Positions 51,851-62,001 of a DNA stretch of 64,000 bases are shown here, one piece after another (position 1 is the stretch's first letter; every line of letters begins with the position of its first letter). The stretch is from Arachidicoccus sp050436765 (GTDB lineage: Bacteria; Bacteroidota; Bacteroidia; Chitinophagales; Chitinophagaceae). Where the stretch lies: the NCBI RefSeq assembly GCF_050436765.1, contig NZ_JBNQGD010000199.1:15460-79459 (forward strand), read 5' to 3'. The notes under the pieces are model-generated. The model was not told the origin of the DNA, searched no databases, and saw nothing but the letters and a program-made list of their open reading frames with translations. Position numbers and translations under genes: made by a program.

Positions 51851-54800
51851 TTATCTTAATTCATCACCTTGTTCTTCCTTATGTTTGGTGTCGACTTTGC
51901 GATATCCCCATCTGAAAATCAACGGGAATACCAATAGTGAAAATACCATAGCACATAAGATACCCCCGATAATTACCCGTGCCAAAGGCCGGGAACTTTC
52001 GGAACCAATACTAGTAGAAACCGCAGCTGGTAATAATCCTATTGCAGCCATTAATGAAGTCATTACTACGGGTCTTACCAGTGATTTTACGCCTTCCTTT
52101 ATAGAAATATAGAGTGGTTTTTGTTCGTGTTTGTATAACTCCATATTCTTTTTAAAGGCAGTAATCAATAATACGCCTTCTAAAATACAAATACCAAATA
52201 AAGCAATGAAGCCAATGCCTGCCGAGATACTAAAATTGGTTCCGGTCAATAAAAGAGAAACAATCCCACCTACAACAGCAAAAGGGACGTTGGTAAATAC
52301 TAAGCCGGCATCTTTGAAATTGCCAAACATGACAAATAGCAATAAAAATATGAGTAATAAACTAATAGGAACCACTTGCTGTAAGCGTTTTGTCGCTCTT
52401 TGTTGGTTCTCAAAATCGCCTTGCCAGACCATAGAATAACCTTTTTTTAAGTTTACATTTTTGTCTACTTTTTGCTGCGCCTCTTTTATAGCGCTTCCCA
52501 TGTCTCTGCCTCGGACGGAAAATTTAACGGCAGAATATCTTTCGTTGTTATCTCTAAATATTAGACAGGCACCTGTATGGTAATTGATTTCAGCAATTTC
52601 TTTAATAGGTACTTTGGACCCGCTTAACGTGGGTACAAGCAGATTGCCGATATCGGCCGCATTTTTTCTAAACTCTTCAGGATATCGTATTCGCACATCG
52701 AATTTCCTAATTCCTTCGTAGAGTTGCGTAGCAGCTTTACCGCCAATAGCCATTTCAATTACCGCATTTGCATCGGCGGTCGTTACGCCATAGCGAGCCA
52801 TTTTACTTTCATCTAAATTAATATCTAATTCTGGCTGCCCCAAATTCTTTATTATACCCAGATCTTGAATCCCATCAACCGTTTTCAGTTGATTATAAAC
52901 TTGTTGACATTTATCTTCCATATAATTAAGTGAGTCTCCATAAATCTTTACGACAATAGACCCCTTAACTCCCGATACCGCCTCTTCAACATTGTCCATA
53001 ATGGGTTGGGAAAAATTTAAATCAATTCCCGGATAGATGGACAGCGCTTTTTGCATGCTGTCGATCAATTGCTCTTTGGATATCTTTGGCTTCCAGTCTT
53101 CTTGTGGAAGCATCATTACATCGAATTCAATATTGTAAAATCCAGTAACATCTGTGCCGTCGTCCGGGCGACCATCTTGAGAGGTTACATGCGTTATTTC
53201 GGGAAACTTTATCATGATATTGCGCAACTTGTTGGCAACTTCGTCTGACTTGTCTAATGCCACACTATAAGGCAGTGAGGCTCTTACATACAAAGATCCC
53301 TCATTCAATTCGGGCAAAAACTCACTTCCCAAAAATCTGAAGGCCCAGAAGCCTGCCACCACAATAACTGCCGCGCCAATAAGGGTGAGTTTTTTATTTC
53401 TATAATTAAATTTAAAGAGACTCATCGTAAATTTGGTGATGCCTTCGACAATAGGATTATGTTTTTCCTTTACATTTTTCTTAAGCAGGATACTAACCAA
53501 AACGGGGACGAGCGTAAGTGTGAATATTAAGGCACCCAACAAAGCAAAGCCCAAAGTATAGGCAAGCGGTGAGAACATTTTGCCTTCCACTTTCTGGAAA
53601 GCAAATATGGGTAAGAGTGCCGTTATGATAATCAGTTTAGAAAAAAAGATGGCTTTGCCCAATTCGGCACCTTGCTTTTTAAGCAGGCCTAATTTAGCAA
53701 TTTTATTAAACCTTTCCATCCCTATCTCTCGCTGTTTCTGATCGAGCAGAACAAAGAGTCCCTCGACCATGACTACGGCCCCGTCTATAATAATCCCAAA
53801 ATCTATTGCCCCCAAAGAAAGCAGGTTAGCGGACATTCCCATAAGTTTTAAACAGATAAACGCAAATAGCAAAGACAGCGGAATAATAATAGATACGATA
53901 AGCGTTGTTCGCCAATTAAACATAAACAGAGAAACAATCAATGTTACCAGTAGCATACCTTCTGTAAGATTATGCAAGACCGTATGGGTGGAATAATTTA
54001 CCAAATCCTCTCTATTGTAAAAAGGCACAATCTTTACGTCCGGCGGAAGTATCTGGGTATTTAATTTTTCAATTGTTCGTTGTAAGTTTTTGATTACGTC
54101 CGTAGAATTTTCCCCTTTACGCATTAAAACAATGGCTTCGACTGCATCGTCGTTGTTTTTGATGATTCGTTTTCCGTCTTTAATGATGGCGTCAGATCTA
54201 CCGACTTTACCTAATCTTGGCAGATTCGATATTTCGACATTTGCCACATCATTCACCAAAACGGGCACGCCTTTGATGGTTTCAACAATAATATTTTTAA
54301 TGTCATCTATATTATTCAAAAGTCCGATACCGCGAACTACGTAAGCTTGATTGTTTTTTTCTATAATATCGCCGCCAATATTAATGTTGCTTTTTGCTAC
54401 TGCATTATAGACATCTAAAGGGGTAATACCTAAATCGTTTAGTTTACGTGGATCTACTTGAATCTCATAAGTTTTGACCATCCCACCAAAGCTTACTATG
54501 TCCGCTATTCCGGGCACTGATCTTATATGCCGGTCTACCACCCAATCCTGAAGGGTTTTAAGCTCTCTGGGACTACGAGATTTACTTTCAAGAGTGTATC
54601 TGAAAACTTCACCCGTAGGGCCGGTTGGAGGTTGAACTTGTGGCGAAATACCGTCCGGCAGACTTGCATTGCTTAAAAGGTTATTTACCTGCATGCGTGC
54701 ATAATCGTCCTTTACGCCATCGTTAAATTGAATATTGACAACAGATAGCCCAAAAATACTTGTAGAACGTAAACTCTCCTTTTTTTGTACCGGGTTCATG

Positions 54801-55024
54801 GCTATTTCTAGCGGAATGGTAACAAATTTTTCTACCTCTTCTGCACTTCTGCCCGGCCATTGGGTAATAATCTGTACAGTTGTGTTGGTTGTATCCGGAA
54901 ATGCCTCAATGGGCATACTTTGAAAAGTAATGACTCCCCAAACCACAATAATCAATGTGGCAAAGAAAATCATGTATTTATTTTTTAAAGAAAAAGCGAG
55001 AATGCTTTTTAATAATTTATTCAT
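51851..55024 (-). CDS. czcA: Heavy-metal efflux RND pump (CzcA/HME family)
   Basis: A 1057-residue inner-membrane proton/metal antiporter with the duplicated RND layout: 12 helices and two large periplasmic loops. The TM4 signature is DFGIIIDGAVVMVE (D408, D414, E421); the DFG...D...E pattern is that of divalent-cation pumps (Zn, Co, Cd) rather than the copper/silver CusA type. It is the last gene of a four-gene minus-strand operon (58095 to 51851) after the adaptor gene, with a 122-bp gap. It exports metal from the periplasm or cytosol through the outer-membrane channel. Confidence 0.94.
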   Translation of the reverse strand: MNKLLKSILAFSLKNKYMIFFATLIIVVWGVITFQSMPIEAFPDTTNTTVQIITQWPGRSAEEVEKFVTIPLEIAMNPVQKKESLRSTSIFGLSVVNIQFNDGVKDDYARMQVNNLLSNASLPDGISPQVQPPTGPTGEVFRYTLESKSRSPRELKTLQDWVVDRHIRSVPGIADIVSFGGMVKTYEIQVDPRKLNDLGITPLDVYNAVAKSNINIGGDIIEKNNQAYVVRGIGLLNNIDDIKNIIVETIKGVPVLVNDVANVEISNLPRLGKVGRSDAIIKDGKRIIKNNDDAVEAIVLMRKGENSTDVIKNLQRTIEKLNTQILPPDVKIVPFYNREDLVNYSTHTVLHNLTEGMLLVTLIVSLFMFNWRTTLIVSIIIPLSLLFAFICLKLMGMSANLLSLGAIDFGIIIDGAVVMVEGLFVLLDQKQREIGMERFNKIAKLGLLKKQGAELGKAIFFSKLIIITALLPIFAFQKVEGKMFSPLAYTLGFALLGALIFTLTLVPVLVSILLKKNVKEKHNPIVEGITKFTMSLFKFNYRNKKLTLIGAAVIVVAGFWAFRFLGSEFLPELNEGSLYVRASLPYSVALDKSDEVANKLRNIMIKFPEITHVTSQDGRPDDGTDVTGFYNIEFDVMMLPQEDWKPKISKEQLIDSMQKALSIYPGIDLNFSQPIMDNVEEAVSGVKGSIVVKIYGDSLNYMEDKCQQVYNQLKTVDGIQDLGIIKNLGQPELDINLDESKMARYGVTTADANAVIEMAIGGKAATQLYEGIRKFDVRIRYPEEFRKNAADIGNLLVPTLSGSKVPIKEIAEINYHTGACLIFRDNNERYSAVKFSVRGRDMGSAIKEAQQKVDKNVNLKKGYSMVWQGDFENQQRATKRLQQVVPISLLLIFLLLFVMFGNFKDAGLVFTNVPFAVVGGIVSLLLTGTNFSISAGIGFIALFGICILEGVLLITAFKKNMELYKHEQKPLYISIKEGVKSLVRPVVMTSLMAAIGLLPAAVSTSIGSESSRPLARVIIGGILCAMVFSLLVFPLIFRWGYRKVDTKHKEEQGDELR

Positions 55025-55146
55025 GTGTTTATTTTTATTTTATTTGAACTACCACATTGAATCTGTAAAGTGAATTTTCCTTGACGGAAAATACCTTATG
55101 TATCGTCCCTTCTTGATTGAGGCGTTTGAAGAGCGGTACCAGAAGT

Positions 55147-56250
55147 TTAATCGTTCAAAGCCTGGTATATCAGCAGTGCTTGGGTCGCAATAACTTTATC
55201 GCCAAGGGCGACACCCGAAGTAATATAAGTCCTATCATCTTTCGTTCCGTTTATCTGCACCGGACAAATGGAAATATCAGAGGGACTCTTGTATATTAGA
55301 ACATAATATTGACTATTATCAAAAATGAGCGATTTGGTCGGTATTGAAAGCATAGATTTGTTCTCTGAATAGTTTACAACGACACTGGCAAACATTTCTG
55401 GTTTGAGTAAGAACCCTGGATTGTTAAGCACAATGCGCACCTTCATGACCCTGCTTTCAGGATCAAGCATGTTCATAATCTTATCGATCTTCCCCCTGAA
55501 AATTTTTCCAGGATAGGATAAAGTAGTGATGTTAACACTGTCTCCTAATTTTACGTATGGGATATTCGATTCATAAACATCCGCCATTACCCAGACCTGA
55601 TTAAGGTTGGAGAGGGTAAACAAGGTGTTGCTGTTATCGGGCCTGATCAGTGTTCCGTTAGTGATATTTTTTTGTACAATAAATCCACTAATAGGAGATC
55701 TTAGATAATAATCGCCATTGGTGCCACCACCATTATTTTCCAGAACACGTTTTGCTTTATCTACATTTGCTTTAGCCTGATTGTATTGTACTGTTGCATT
55801 CAAGCTATCTTGAGCTGACGATAATCCACTCCTGTACATACTATTAACCGCATCTCTATTTCTTTTAGCGACAATTAGATTATTGGATGCCGTTACAAGA
55901 TCATTGGAATAACCAGACATATCTGAACTGTTAATAGTTGCCAGTAGCTCACCTCGTTGTACATAGTCACCCAGAGCGGTATGTATATTGTTAGCAATAC
56001 CGCTTACCATTGGGTAGATTCTGATGATATGATCTTCGTCGAAATCTATTCTTCCATTTAATGTGATAGCACTTGAATAGAGCTCATTTGTAACCGTGTC
56101 TATCTGAATAGCACCTAACAAAGAGTCAGGCAAAATGTACGCAGACGCCGGCGCTGATTTATCCTGATGAGAACTGTGACATCCCGTTAGAATAGTAGCC
56201 AGTGTTATGCAGGCAAGAATGCCAAAACCCATATAATTGCTATTTTTCAT
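55147..56250 (-). CDS. RND periplasmic adaptor (membrane fusion) lipoprotein
   Basis: A 367-residue HlyD-family adaptor with a lipoprotein signal (Cys near 24 in ILTGC). It has the usual barrel-sandwich (YPMVSGIANNIHTALGDYVQRGELL, in pieces), a helical hairpin (about 115-190), a second lipoyl half (LRSPISGFIVQ) and beta-barrel domains. It links the CzcA-type pump to the TolC-type channel and may bind metal. The channel gene precedes it by 11 bp. No extra N-terminal heavy-metal domain is seen. Confidence 0.93.
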   Translation of the reverse strand: MKNSNYMGFGILACITLATILTGCHSSHQDKSAPASAYILPDSLLGAIQIDTVTNELYSSAITLNGRIDFDEDHIIRIYPMVSGIANNIHTALGDYVQRGELLATINSSDMSGYSNDLVTASNNLIVAKRNRDAVNSMYRSGLSSAQDSLNATVQYNQAKANVDKAKRVLENNGGGTNGDYYLRSPISGFIVQKNITNGTLIRPDNSNTLFTLSNLNQVWVMADVYESNIPYVKLGDSVNITTLSYPGKIFRGKIDKIMNMLDPESRVMKVRIVLNNPGFLLKPEMFASVVVNYSENKSMLSIPTKSLIFDNSQYYVLIYKSPSDISICPVQINGTKDDRTYITSGVALGDKVIATQALLIYQALND

Positions 56251-56261
56251 TATAAATATTT

Positions 56262-57554
56262 TTAGTTGAGTGAGAAAAAGCTACAACCTGTATAAAAATT
56301 TATTGCTTCGAAAGCATTTACACGGTCGAGTTGTAGTGTATTTAATTGAATAACATTTTGTTTATAAGCATTGTAAAAATCGAGGAAATCCAACAAGCTA
56401 ATATTTTTATTTTCATAATTTTTGAGCGTTGCCTGCTGTATCGTTTGAAAATCTTGATCAAATTGTTTATCGCGCGCTAGATATAAATTGTTGTACGATT
56501 GTGCTTTTTGATAGGCATTCCTAATTGCCGATTGGATAGTAGATTCTTGCGTTTGTTCTGTAACCTCAGACATCTTTATTTGCATTTGCGACGCTTTAAT
56601 ATTGCCTTGATTCCTATTGAAAAATGGTAAATCTATTCCCACCCCCAGCGTTGTTAAATTCTTTACATAACCGCCTTGTTGGTCATAACCAAATGAAAAA
56701 GTGAGATCAGGTACTGCCAGTGATCTTTGATACCTATAATTAAGCCGGCTTATTTGTGTGTTTAACTTTGCAATTTGGATATCGGGATGATTGATTAATG
56801 CCGAGTCAACAAGGGTTTCAACTGGATATTGTTGCAGACTAAGATTGTCTATCGTGCGTTGATTGAGCCTGGGCGCTATAACTTCTTTTGTTTGTAAAAG
56901 AAGGGAAAGTTCAGTTTCGACATCTTTTATTTGTAAGCACAAATCGTTGTATTCCGATTCTAAGCTGAACAATTGTGCTTTGACTCTTATCTCCTCTTTT
57001 TCAGAAACATTCCCTTGTTGCAGTTGTATAGTAAAAGCACTTACGAGGTGTCTTAACGAGTTGATTTCAGCTGAATAAACTTTGGCAGAATTGCTCAAAT
57101 AAAAGATGGCATAGAAATCCGTGTTGAGGCTATAGCGTAAGGTCTTAAGTAGTTCTATAAACTGCAATTGTGACAATTGCACATTCGCCTGTGCCAATTT
57201 TATTTGCTTGTTTCTTTTTCCCGCCAATTGAATAAGTTGTGAAAGCTGCGCTGAACTTTCACCGTTTTCACCAAAGGGTAAAATGCTTTTTGTTTCCGGA
57301 TTATAGAAACTTTGATTAAACTGAAGACTTGGGTTGGGGAACAGTTTCGCCTGAATCTCAAAAGCCTTTTGAGCACTTACGTTGTATCTGGAGGCTATTA
57401 ATTGCAAATTATTTTTAAGAAACATTGACTCACATGAATCAATGTTCAAGAAGAGTGTATCTGACTGGGTACTGTTTATTTGTGCCTTTCCGCAAAAGGG
57501 CATCAATAAAACAAATACAACAATACACCTCTTCACTTTTAGAGAAGAAGCCAT
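56262..57554 (-). CDS. TolC-family outer-membrane channel (CzcC type)
   Basis: A 430-residue outer-membrane efflux protein with a signal peptide (CIVVFVLLMPFCGKAQ) and two OEP repeats (about 65-225 and 260-425) rich in coiled-coil-forming heptads. It completes the metal pump as the exit duct. I chose the ATG at 57554 over one at 57581 because the signal peptide begins there; the difference is small. It sits between the small exported protein and the adaptor in the same operon. Confidence 0.92.
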   Translation of the reverse strand: MASSLKVKRCIVVFVLLMPFCGKAQINSTQSDTLFLNIDSCESMFLKNNLQLIASRYNVSAQKAFEIQAKLFPNPSLQFNQSFYNPETKSILPFGENGESSAQLSQLIQLAGKRNKQIKLAQANVQLSQLQFIELLKTLRYSLNTDFYAIFYLSNSAKVYSAEINSLRHLVSAFTIQLQQGNVSEKEEIRVKAQLFSLESEYNDLCLQIKDVETELSLLLQTKEVIAPRLNQRTIDNLSLQQYPVETLVDSALINHPDIQIAKLNTQISRLNYRYQRSLAVPDLTFSFGYDQQGGYVKNLTTLGVGIDLPFFNRNQGNIKASQMQIKMSEVTEQTQESTIQSAIRNAYQKAQSYNNLYLARDKQFDQDFQTIQQATLKNYENKNISLLDFLDFYNAYKQNVIQLNTLQLDRVNAFEAINFYTGCSFFSLN

Positions 57555-57702
57555 TATTATAAATTTATTTCCTACAGTCATTGTCTGGTGACACCGGACA
57601 ACGATTGTAGAGTTGATAGATTAAGTGCATTCAAAAGACGACCTCTTAGCAAATGATGCCAGGTTGTATAATTGATGCGCATGGATAAGTAATAAGGATA
57701 AA

Positions 57703-58095
57703 TTAAGCCAGTCGGGGTGGAGGGGGATTTATCTCTTTGTAAAAAAGATAATCATAGGTTATGTTAAAATAGGAATGATGTTCTAGTGTTACAAGAATAG
57801 GCATGGAAGAAACTACTTGTTCCTTCAAATGAAATAATTGAAAAGGGGCTTTCAGTGATTTTGAATTGTTCTTGGTGTGGTTGCCCTTTTGTTCCGGAAA
57901 AGCATTGTTGTGTTTTAATACTATTTCTACTAGATACTCGGCAAAGGAATCAATCTGATTTAATTCCAATTGCTTCTTACCATTTTTTTCAGTAATGAGT
58001 TGCTCAAATGCACTCCCGTAAACACTTAGATTAAGTATTTGTAATGCAAGTATCAGCATAATAAACTTCCTTGAATAGGGTAGAAGTTTTCTCAT
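57703..58095 (-). CDS. Small exported protein heading the metal-efflux operon
   Basis: A 130-residue protein with a basic N-terminus and signal peptide (KFIMLILALQILNLSVYGSA). The body has a helical part and His-containing stretches (KHNNAF, NHTKNN, LEHHSYF), and the C-terminus ends in KEINPPPPRLA. Proteins of this shape with a PPPP end occur upstream of Czc-type operons in Bacteroidota; their role is unknown and may be metal sensing or binding. It is followed by the channel gene after about 120-150 bp. No metal-responsive regulator is adjacent. Confidence 0.75.
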   Translation of the reverse strand: MRKLLPYSRKFIMLILALQILNLSVYGSAFEQLITEKNGKKQLELNQIDSFAEYLVEIVLKHNNAFPEQKGNHTKNNSKSLKAPFQLFHLKEQVVSSMPILVTLEHHSYFNITYDYLFYKEINPPPPRLA

Positions 58096-58232
58096 TGGAA
58101 TAAATTCGATGCTAAAATTAACACAGTCCTCATTTACACGGTTGATAAATAATTGATAAATATTAATTTCAGCCTATACGATAACGCTTTTAGCTGCAAG
58201 AAATGGAAGTTTTACAATAATTCATTTGGGTT

Positions 58233-59540
58233 TTATCCAATCAAATGCATCTCAGGATCTGAAGTATTTTGAGGTTTGCTTTTTTTGCCTTTATAGCTAT
58301 AAACAGTATAACTGCATACCAGTTTTGCCGTGTATTTTCCGACAAAGCAGCAAACCAACATGGGGAAAAATAATTCAAATCCGTTAGGAACTAGGTTACA
58401 CGTAAGAAATATCGACGTTAAAGGAGCATGAATAGCCGCACTTAACATTGCGCCGCCGCCAATTAAAGCAAAGTTTAAAACACTATATTGGGTGTGCAAA
58501 TATTGATTGCAAATAACGGCTACAAACATTCCGAAAATGGCGCCGCCAATAATACTGGGCGCGAATACCCCCCCGTCGCCACCCGCTCCTAATGTAAGGG
58601 AAGCAACAAGCGGCTTCAACAAAGAAATACACAGTAGAGTAAGTGCAAAAGGTAAGGAGAACGCTTGACTCTCCATGCGGTGAAGTAATCCAGGGACTGC
58701 ATGATAACTGTCTCCGTATAACTGCGGAAAAGCCAACAGTGCAATGCCAACAGCCAAAGCACCTATATTCACCCGCAGAAAATTGTTATTGATGGCGCCA
58801 AATTTTTCCTTAATGAAAATTACGCTTTTTGTGAAATATACTGCTAATAACCCTGCAAAGGCACTTACAACTATTAACATCGGTAGTGCGTCTATATGCC
58901 ATACAGTAGCGCTTAGCTCTTTAAAAATAGTTTCATTTTCTATAAAGAACATAAAGAGCCAAGATACAAAAACTGAACAAAGGCAACTTAGCAAGATAGT
59001 TTTAGAAACCCGTCTTGCTATTACCTCTACTGAAAAAAGAAGGCCAGCCAGCGGACTACAAAATAGTGTAGCAATACCGGCTGCAACACCGGCACAAATA
59101 AGTTCGGTTTTATGGGCTTTGGCAACTCCAGTTTTTTTACGAGCAACTGCGCCCACCGTTGCAGTAGCTACTACAGTGGAGACTTCCACACCCGTGGATC
59201 CGCCGAATATCACTGTCAGGAAGCCGTTGATATAGTGTGAGGGCGTTTTATAAGCCGGGAGCTCATTCTTGCGTTCTTCAATGGTATGGTATATTTCTTT
59301 AATCCCCTTGTTTTGCTTGTTTTTGAAAGCATATTTTCTAAGAAAATAAATCATCGTAATACCTATAGAAGGTAATACAATAAAAAGCCAAGAGTAGTGT
59401 TCCGCTTTCTTATAGATCGCGTCTTCATAATATCCTGTAATTCTTTTTAGAGAGTCTGCTAAAAGTGTGGATACCAGCCCTACCAATAAGGAAGCTAAAA
59501 TGAGCTTTATATAATTTACCCTGAGTACTTCTTTGCGCAT
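58233..59540 (-). CDS. ClC-family chloride transport protein with channel-like residues
   Basis: A 435-residue membrane protein with the ClC fold (about 10-11 membrane segments visible, GGDGGVFAPS as the GxFxP motif). The gating Glu119 is kept in GGSTGVEVST (GREGP in E. coli). The internal proton glutamate of exchangers is replaced: E. coli LFIIEE aligns with LFSVEV, giving Val173, as in ClC channels. The GSGIP motif is degenerate (NKGIK). There is no C-terminal CBS domain. Anion transport is likely; channel versus exchanger is open. Confidence 0.88.
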   Translation of the reverse strand: MRKEVLRVNYIKLILASLLVGLVSTLLADSLKRITGYYEDAIYKKAEHYSWLFIVLPSIGITMIYFLRKYAFKNKQNKGIKEIYHTIEERKNELPAYKTPSHYINGFLTVIFGGSTGVEVSTVVATATVGAVARKKTGVAKAHKTELICAGVAAGIATLFCSPLAGLLFSVEVIARRVSKTILLSCLCSVFVSWLFMFFIENETIFKELSATVWHIDALPMLIVVSAFAGLLAVYFTKSVIFIKEKFGAINNNFLRVNIGALAVGIALLAFPQLYGDSYHAVPGLLHRMESQAFSLPFALTLLCISLLKPLVASLTLGAGGDGGVFAPSIIGGAIFGMFVAVICNQYLHTQYSVLNFALIGGGAMLSAAIHAPLTSIFLTCNLVPNGFELFFPMLVCCFVGKYTAKLVCSYTVYSYKGKKSKPQNTSDPEMHLIG

Positions 59541-59714
59541 GACGGTGCTTTATGATAAAAATTAAGCACAATTTTCGTTTGAAAATTGATAGACAATTAA
59601 TATGAAATATACTTAAAAACGGTGCGAAATTACGACAATAAAATCGGTTTGAAGAAATTTATTGAACCTTAATTCTTGGCATAAAAACTACTGTTTGTGG
59701 GCTTTGTCAGGCTG

Positions 59715-60746
59715 TTAGAATAATGTCTCCTGCCCACCATATTTGGGCTGGTTTTTATTGAGATGAATATAGGCTTTCTCGGTAGCTTCGCGTCCTCGTG
59801 GTGTGCGTTGTAAAAATCCTTCTTGAATCAAAAAAGGCTCATACACCTCTTCTAAGGTGCCAGGCTCTTCACCAACGGCGGTAGCAATGGTTGTCAGCCC
59901 AACGGGACCACCCTTGAACTTTTCAATGATAGCAAGCAAAATACGATTATCCATTTCGTCTAACCCATGCTCATCTACATTCAGCGCGTTGAGTGCGTGT
60001 TGGGTAATGCCGATATCAATTATTCCGTCATTTAAGACTTGTGCAAAATCGCGCACGCGGCGAAGTAATCCATTAGCGATACGCGGTGTGCCGCGGCTGC
60101 GGCGAGCAATTTCAAATGCCGCATCATCTTTTAACTGAACGTTTAATATATGAGCACTTCTTTCCACAATCCTAGTTAAAACTTCGGAGTTGTAGTATTC
60201 TAATCTCGATTTAATACCAAATCGCGAAAGGAGCGGAGCGGTTAATAAACCACTTCTTGTCGTAGCGCCTATTAATGTAAAAGGGTGGATTGTTAATTGT
60301 ATACTACGTGCATTTGGTCCCGAATCAATCATTATATCGATGCGAAAGTCCTCCATAGCTGCATATAGATATTCTTCTACGACGGTACTCAGACGATGAA
60401 TCTCATCGATAAATAATACGTCATTGGGTTCCAGACTGGTAAGTAATCCGGCAAGATCCCCTGGTTTTTCTATCACCGGGCCAGAAGTTTCTTTAATGTT
60501 GACGCCCAACTCATTGGCTACGATTCTGGAAAGTGTAGTTTTGCCTAATCCGGGTGGGCCGTGAAAAAGGACATGATCGAGTGCTTCTCCGCGTAATTTT
60601 GCCGCTTTGATGAAAATGCGTAAATTCTCGATAAGTTGCGGTTGCCCTGAAAAGTCATTAATTTCCTTCGGACGAATGGTATTTTCGAACTCGCGTTCAG
60701 CACCATTCATCTGCGATAACTCATTATTTAAATTTGGGTTGGACAT
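59715..60746 (-). CDS. ruvB: Holliday junction branch-migration helicase RuvB
   Basis: A 343-residue AAA+ motor that drives branch migration with RuvA. Walker A GPPGLGKTT is at 63-71, Walker B VLFIDEIHRL follows, then the sensor region GATTRSGLLTAPLLSRFG and the C-terminal winged helix with GGPVGLTTIA and LIQEGFLQRTPRGR. The length is standard. ruvA and ruvC are not adjacent. It starts about 200 bp from the divergent aldo/keto reductase gene. Confidence 0.97.
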   Translation of the reverse strand: MSNPNLNNELSQMNGAEREFENTIRPKEINDFSGQPQLIENLRIFIKAAKLRGEALDHVLFHGPPGLGKTTLSRIVANELGVNIKETSGPVIEKPGDLAGLLTSLEPNDVLFIDEIHRLSTVVEEYLYAAMEDFRIDIMIDSGPNARSIQLTIHPFTLIGATTRSGLLTAPLLSRFGIKSRLEYYNSEVLTRIVERSAHILNVQLKDDAAFEIARRSRGTPRIANGLLRRVRDFAQVLNDGIIDIGITQHALNALNVDEHGLDEMDNRILLAIIEKFKGGPVGLTTIATAVGEEPGTLEEVYEPFLIQEGFLQRTPRGREATEKAYIHLNKNQPKYGGQETLF

Positions 60747-60945
60747 GGCTGTAAAGTTAAAAGTAAAATAGCAAAAGTTAAAAGATATAAATTGAATTAT
60801 TTAAAACTTGGATTGTTGCGATGTTTAAAACAACTTTGTGGAGTAGTTGATGGGTATTGTTTGTTCTCGGGTTTGAATTTTATGCGAATCTTTGTATTGA
60901 GCAAACATTTCGATCTTCTCAACTTTCAATAATAAAATAAACATT

Positions 60946-61968
60946 ATGAACTATACAACATTAGGCAAAAGTGGATTAAAGGTATCAGAACTTTGTTTGG
61001 GCACGATGGGCTTTGGTACTGAAGCGGGTTGGGGTGCAGATGAAAGAGCAAGTTTTGAAATTCTGGATAAATTTGCCCAGGCGGGTGGCAATTTTATCGA
61101 CACCGCCAACATCTATAAATTGGGGACAAGCGAAAAAATCTTAGGCAATTATCTTAAAAATGAAAATGTTGATAGGGATTACTTTGTTTTGGCGACTAAA
61201 TATTCTTTAAAAGATAACGACACCAATCCCAACGCGTCGGGTAACAACCGAAAAAATATGATGCGCAGTGTAGAAGGTAGTTTAAAAAGACTACAGACCG
61301 ACTTTATCGATTTATTATACTTACATGTTTGGGATGATTTAACGCCGATAGAAGAGGTAATGCGTGGCTTAGATGACTTGGTTGCACAAGGAAAAGTAAA
61401 TTACATCGCGATTAGTGATACGCCTGCCTGGGTCATTTCAAAAGGAAATACTTACGCGGAATTAATGGGCTGGAGCAAATTTGTAGCTTTGCAAGTAGAA
61501 TATAGCTTATTGGCGCGAACACCGGAAAGAGATCTGATTCCCATGGCAAAACATTTCGGTTTAACGCTCACGCCTTGGGCACCACTAGGCGGTGGTGCGC
61601 TTACCGGAAAATATTTGAGAGGGGATAAGGGAAGGATTAAAGATAGTAGTAAAAGATTAAACGACCGTAGTGTATCCATTACTAAGGAAGTGGTTGCTAT
61701 TGCTAACGAAATTGGTGTTTCAGCGGCGAATGTCGCTTTACAATGGACCAGACAGCAAGGCATTAAAACCATTCCTATCGTCGGCGCGACCAAACTTTCA
61801 CAACTAGAAGAGAATCTAGGAGTGACTTCACTGCAACTTTCTGAAGAAAATATAGAAAGATTGAATACCATAAGCCAAATAGAATTAGGCTTTCCGGGTG
61901 AATTTTTTGCGGAAGAAGGTATGCGTAAAAATAATTTCGGTGGTTTTTATGATCGTATTCAAAAATAG
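60946..61968 (+). CDS. Aldo/keto reductase
   Basis: A 340-residue NADPH-dependent TIM-barrel oxidoreductase. GNFIDTANIYKLGTSEKILG carries the catalytic Asp and Tyr, VLATKYS the Lys, and LYLHVWDD the His. The C-terminal IPIVGATKLSQLEENL is the cofactor-binding signature. It belongs to the YajO/Tas-like group; the substrate is unknown. The ATG start is well supported. It is followed by a mannose-1-phosphate guanylyltransferase after 33 bp. Confidence 0.94.
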   Translation: MNYTTLGKSGLKVSELCLGTMGFGTEAGWGADERASFEILDKFAQAGGNFIDTANIYKLGTSEKILGNYLKNENVDRDYFVLATKYSLKDNDTNPNASGNNRKNMMRSVEGSLKRLQTDFIDLLYLHVWDDLTPIEEVMRGLDDLVAQGKVNYIAISDTPAWVISKGNTYAELMGWSKFVALQVEYSLLARTPERDLIPMAKHFGLTLTPWAPLGGGALTGKYLRGDKGRIKDSSKRLNDRSVSITKEVVAIANEIGVSAANVALQWTRQQGIKTIPIVGATKLSQLEENLGVTSLQLSEENIERLNTISQIELGFPGEFFAEEGMRKNNFGGFYDRIQK

Positions 61969-62001
61969 TCATTCATCATTCACCATTAATCCTTCATTAA
62001 C

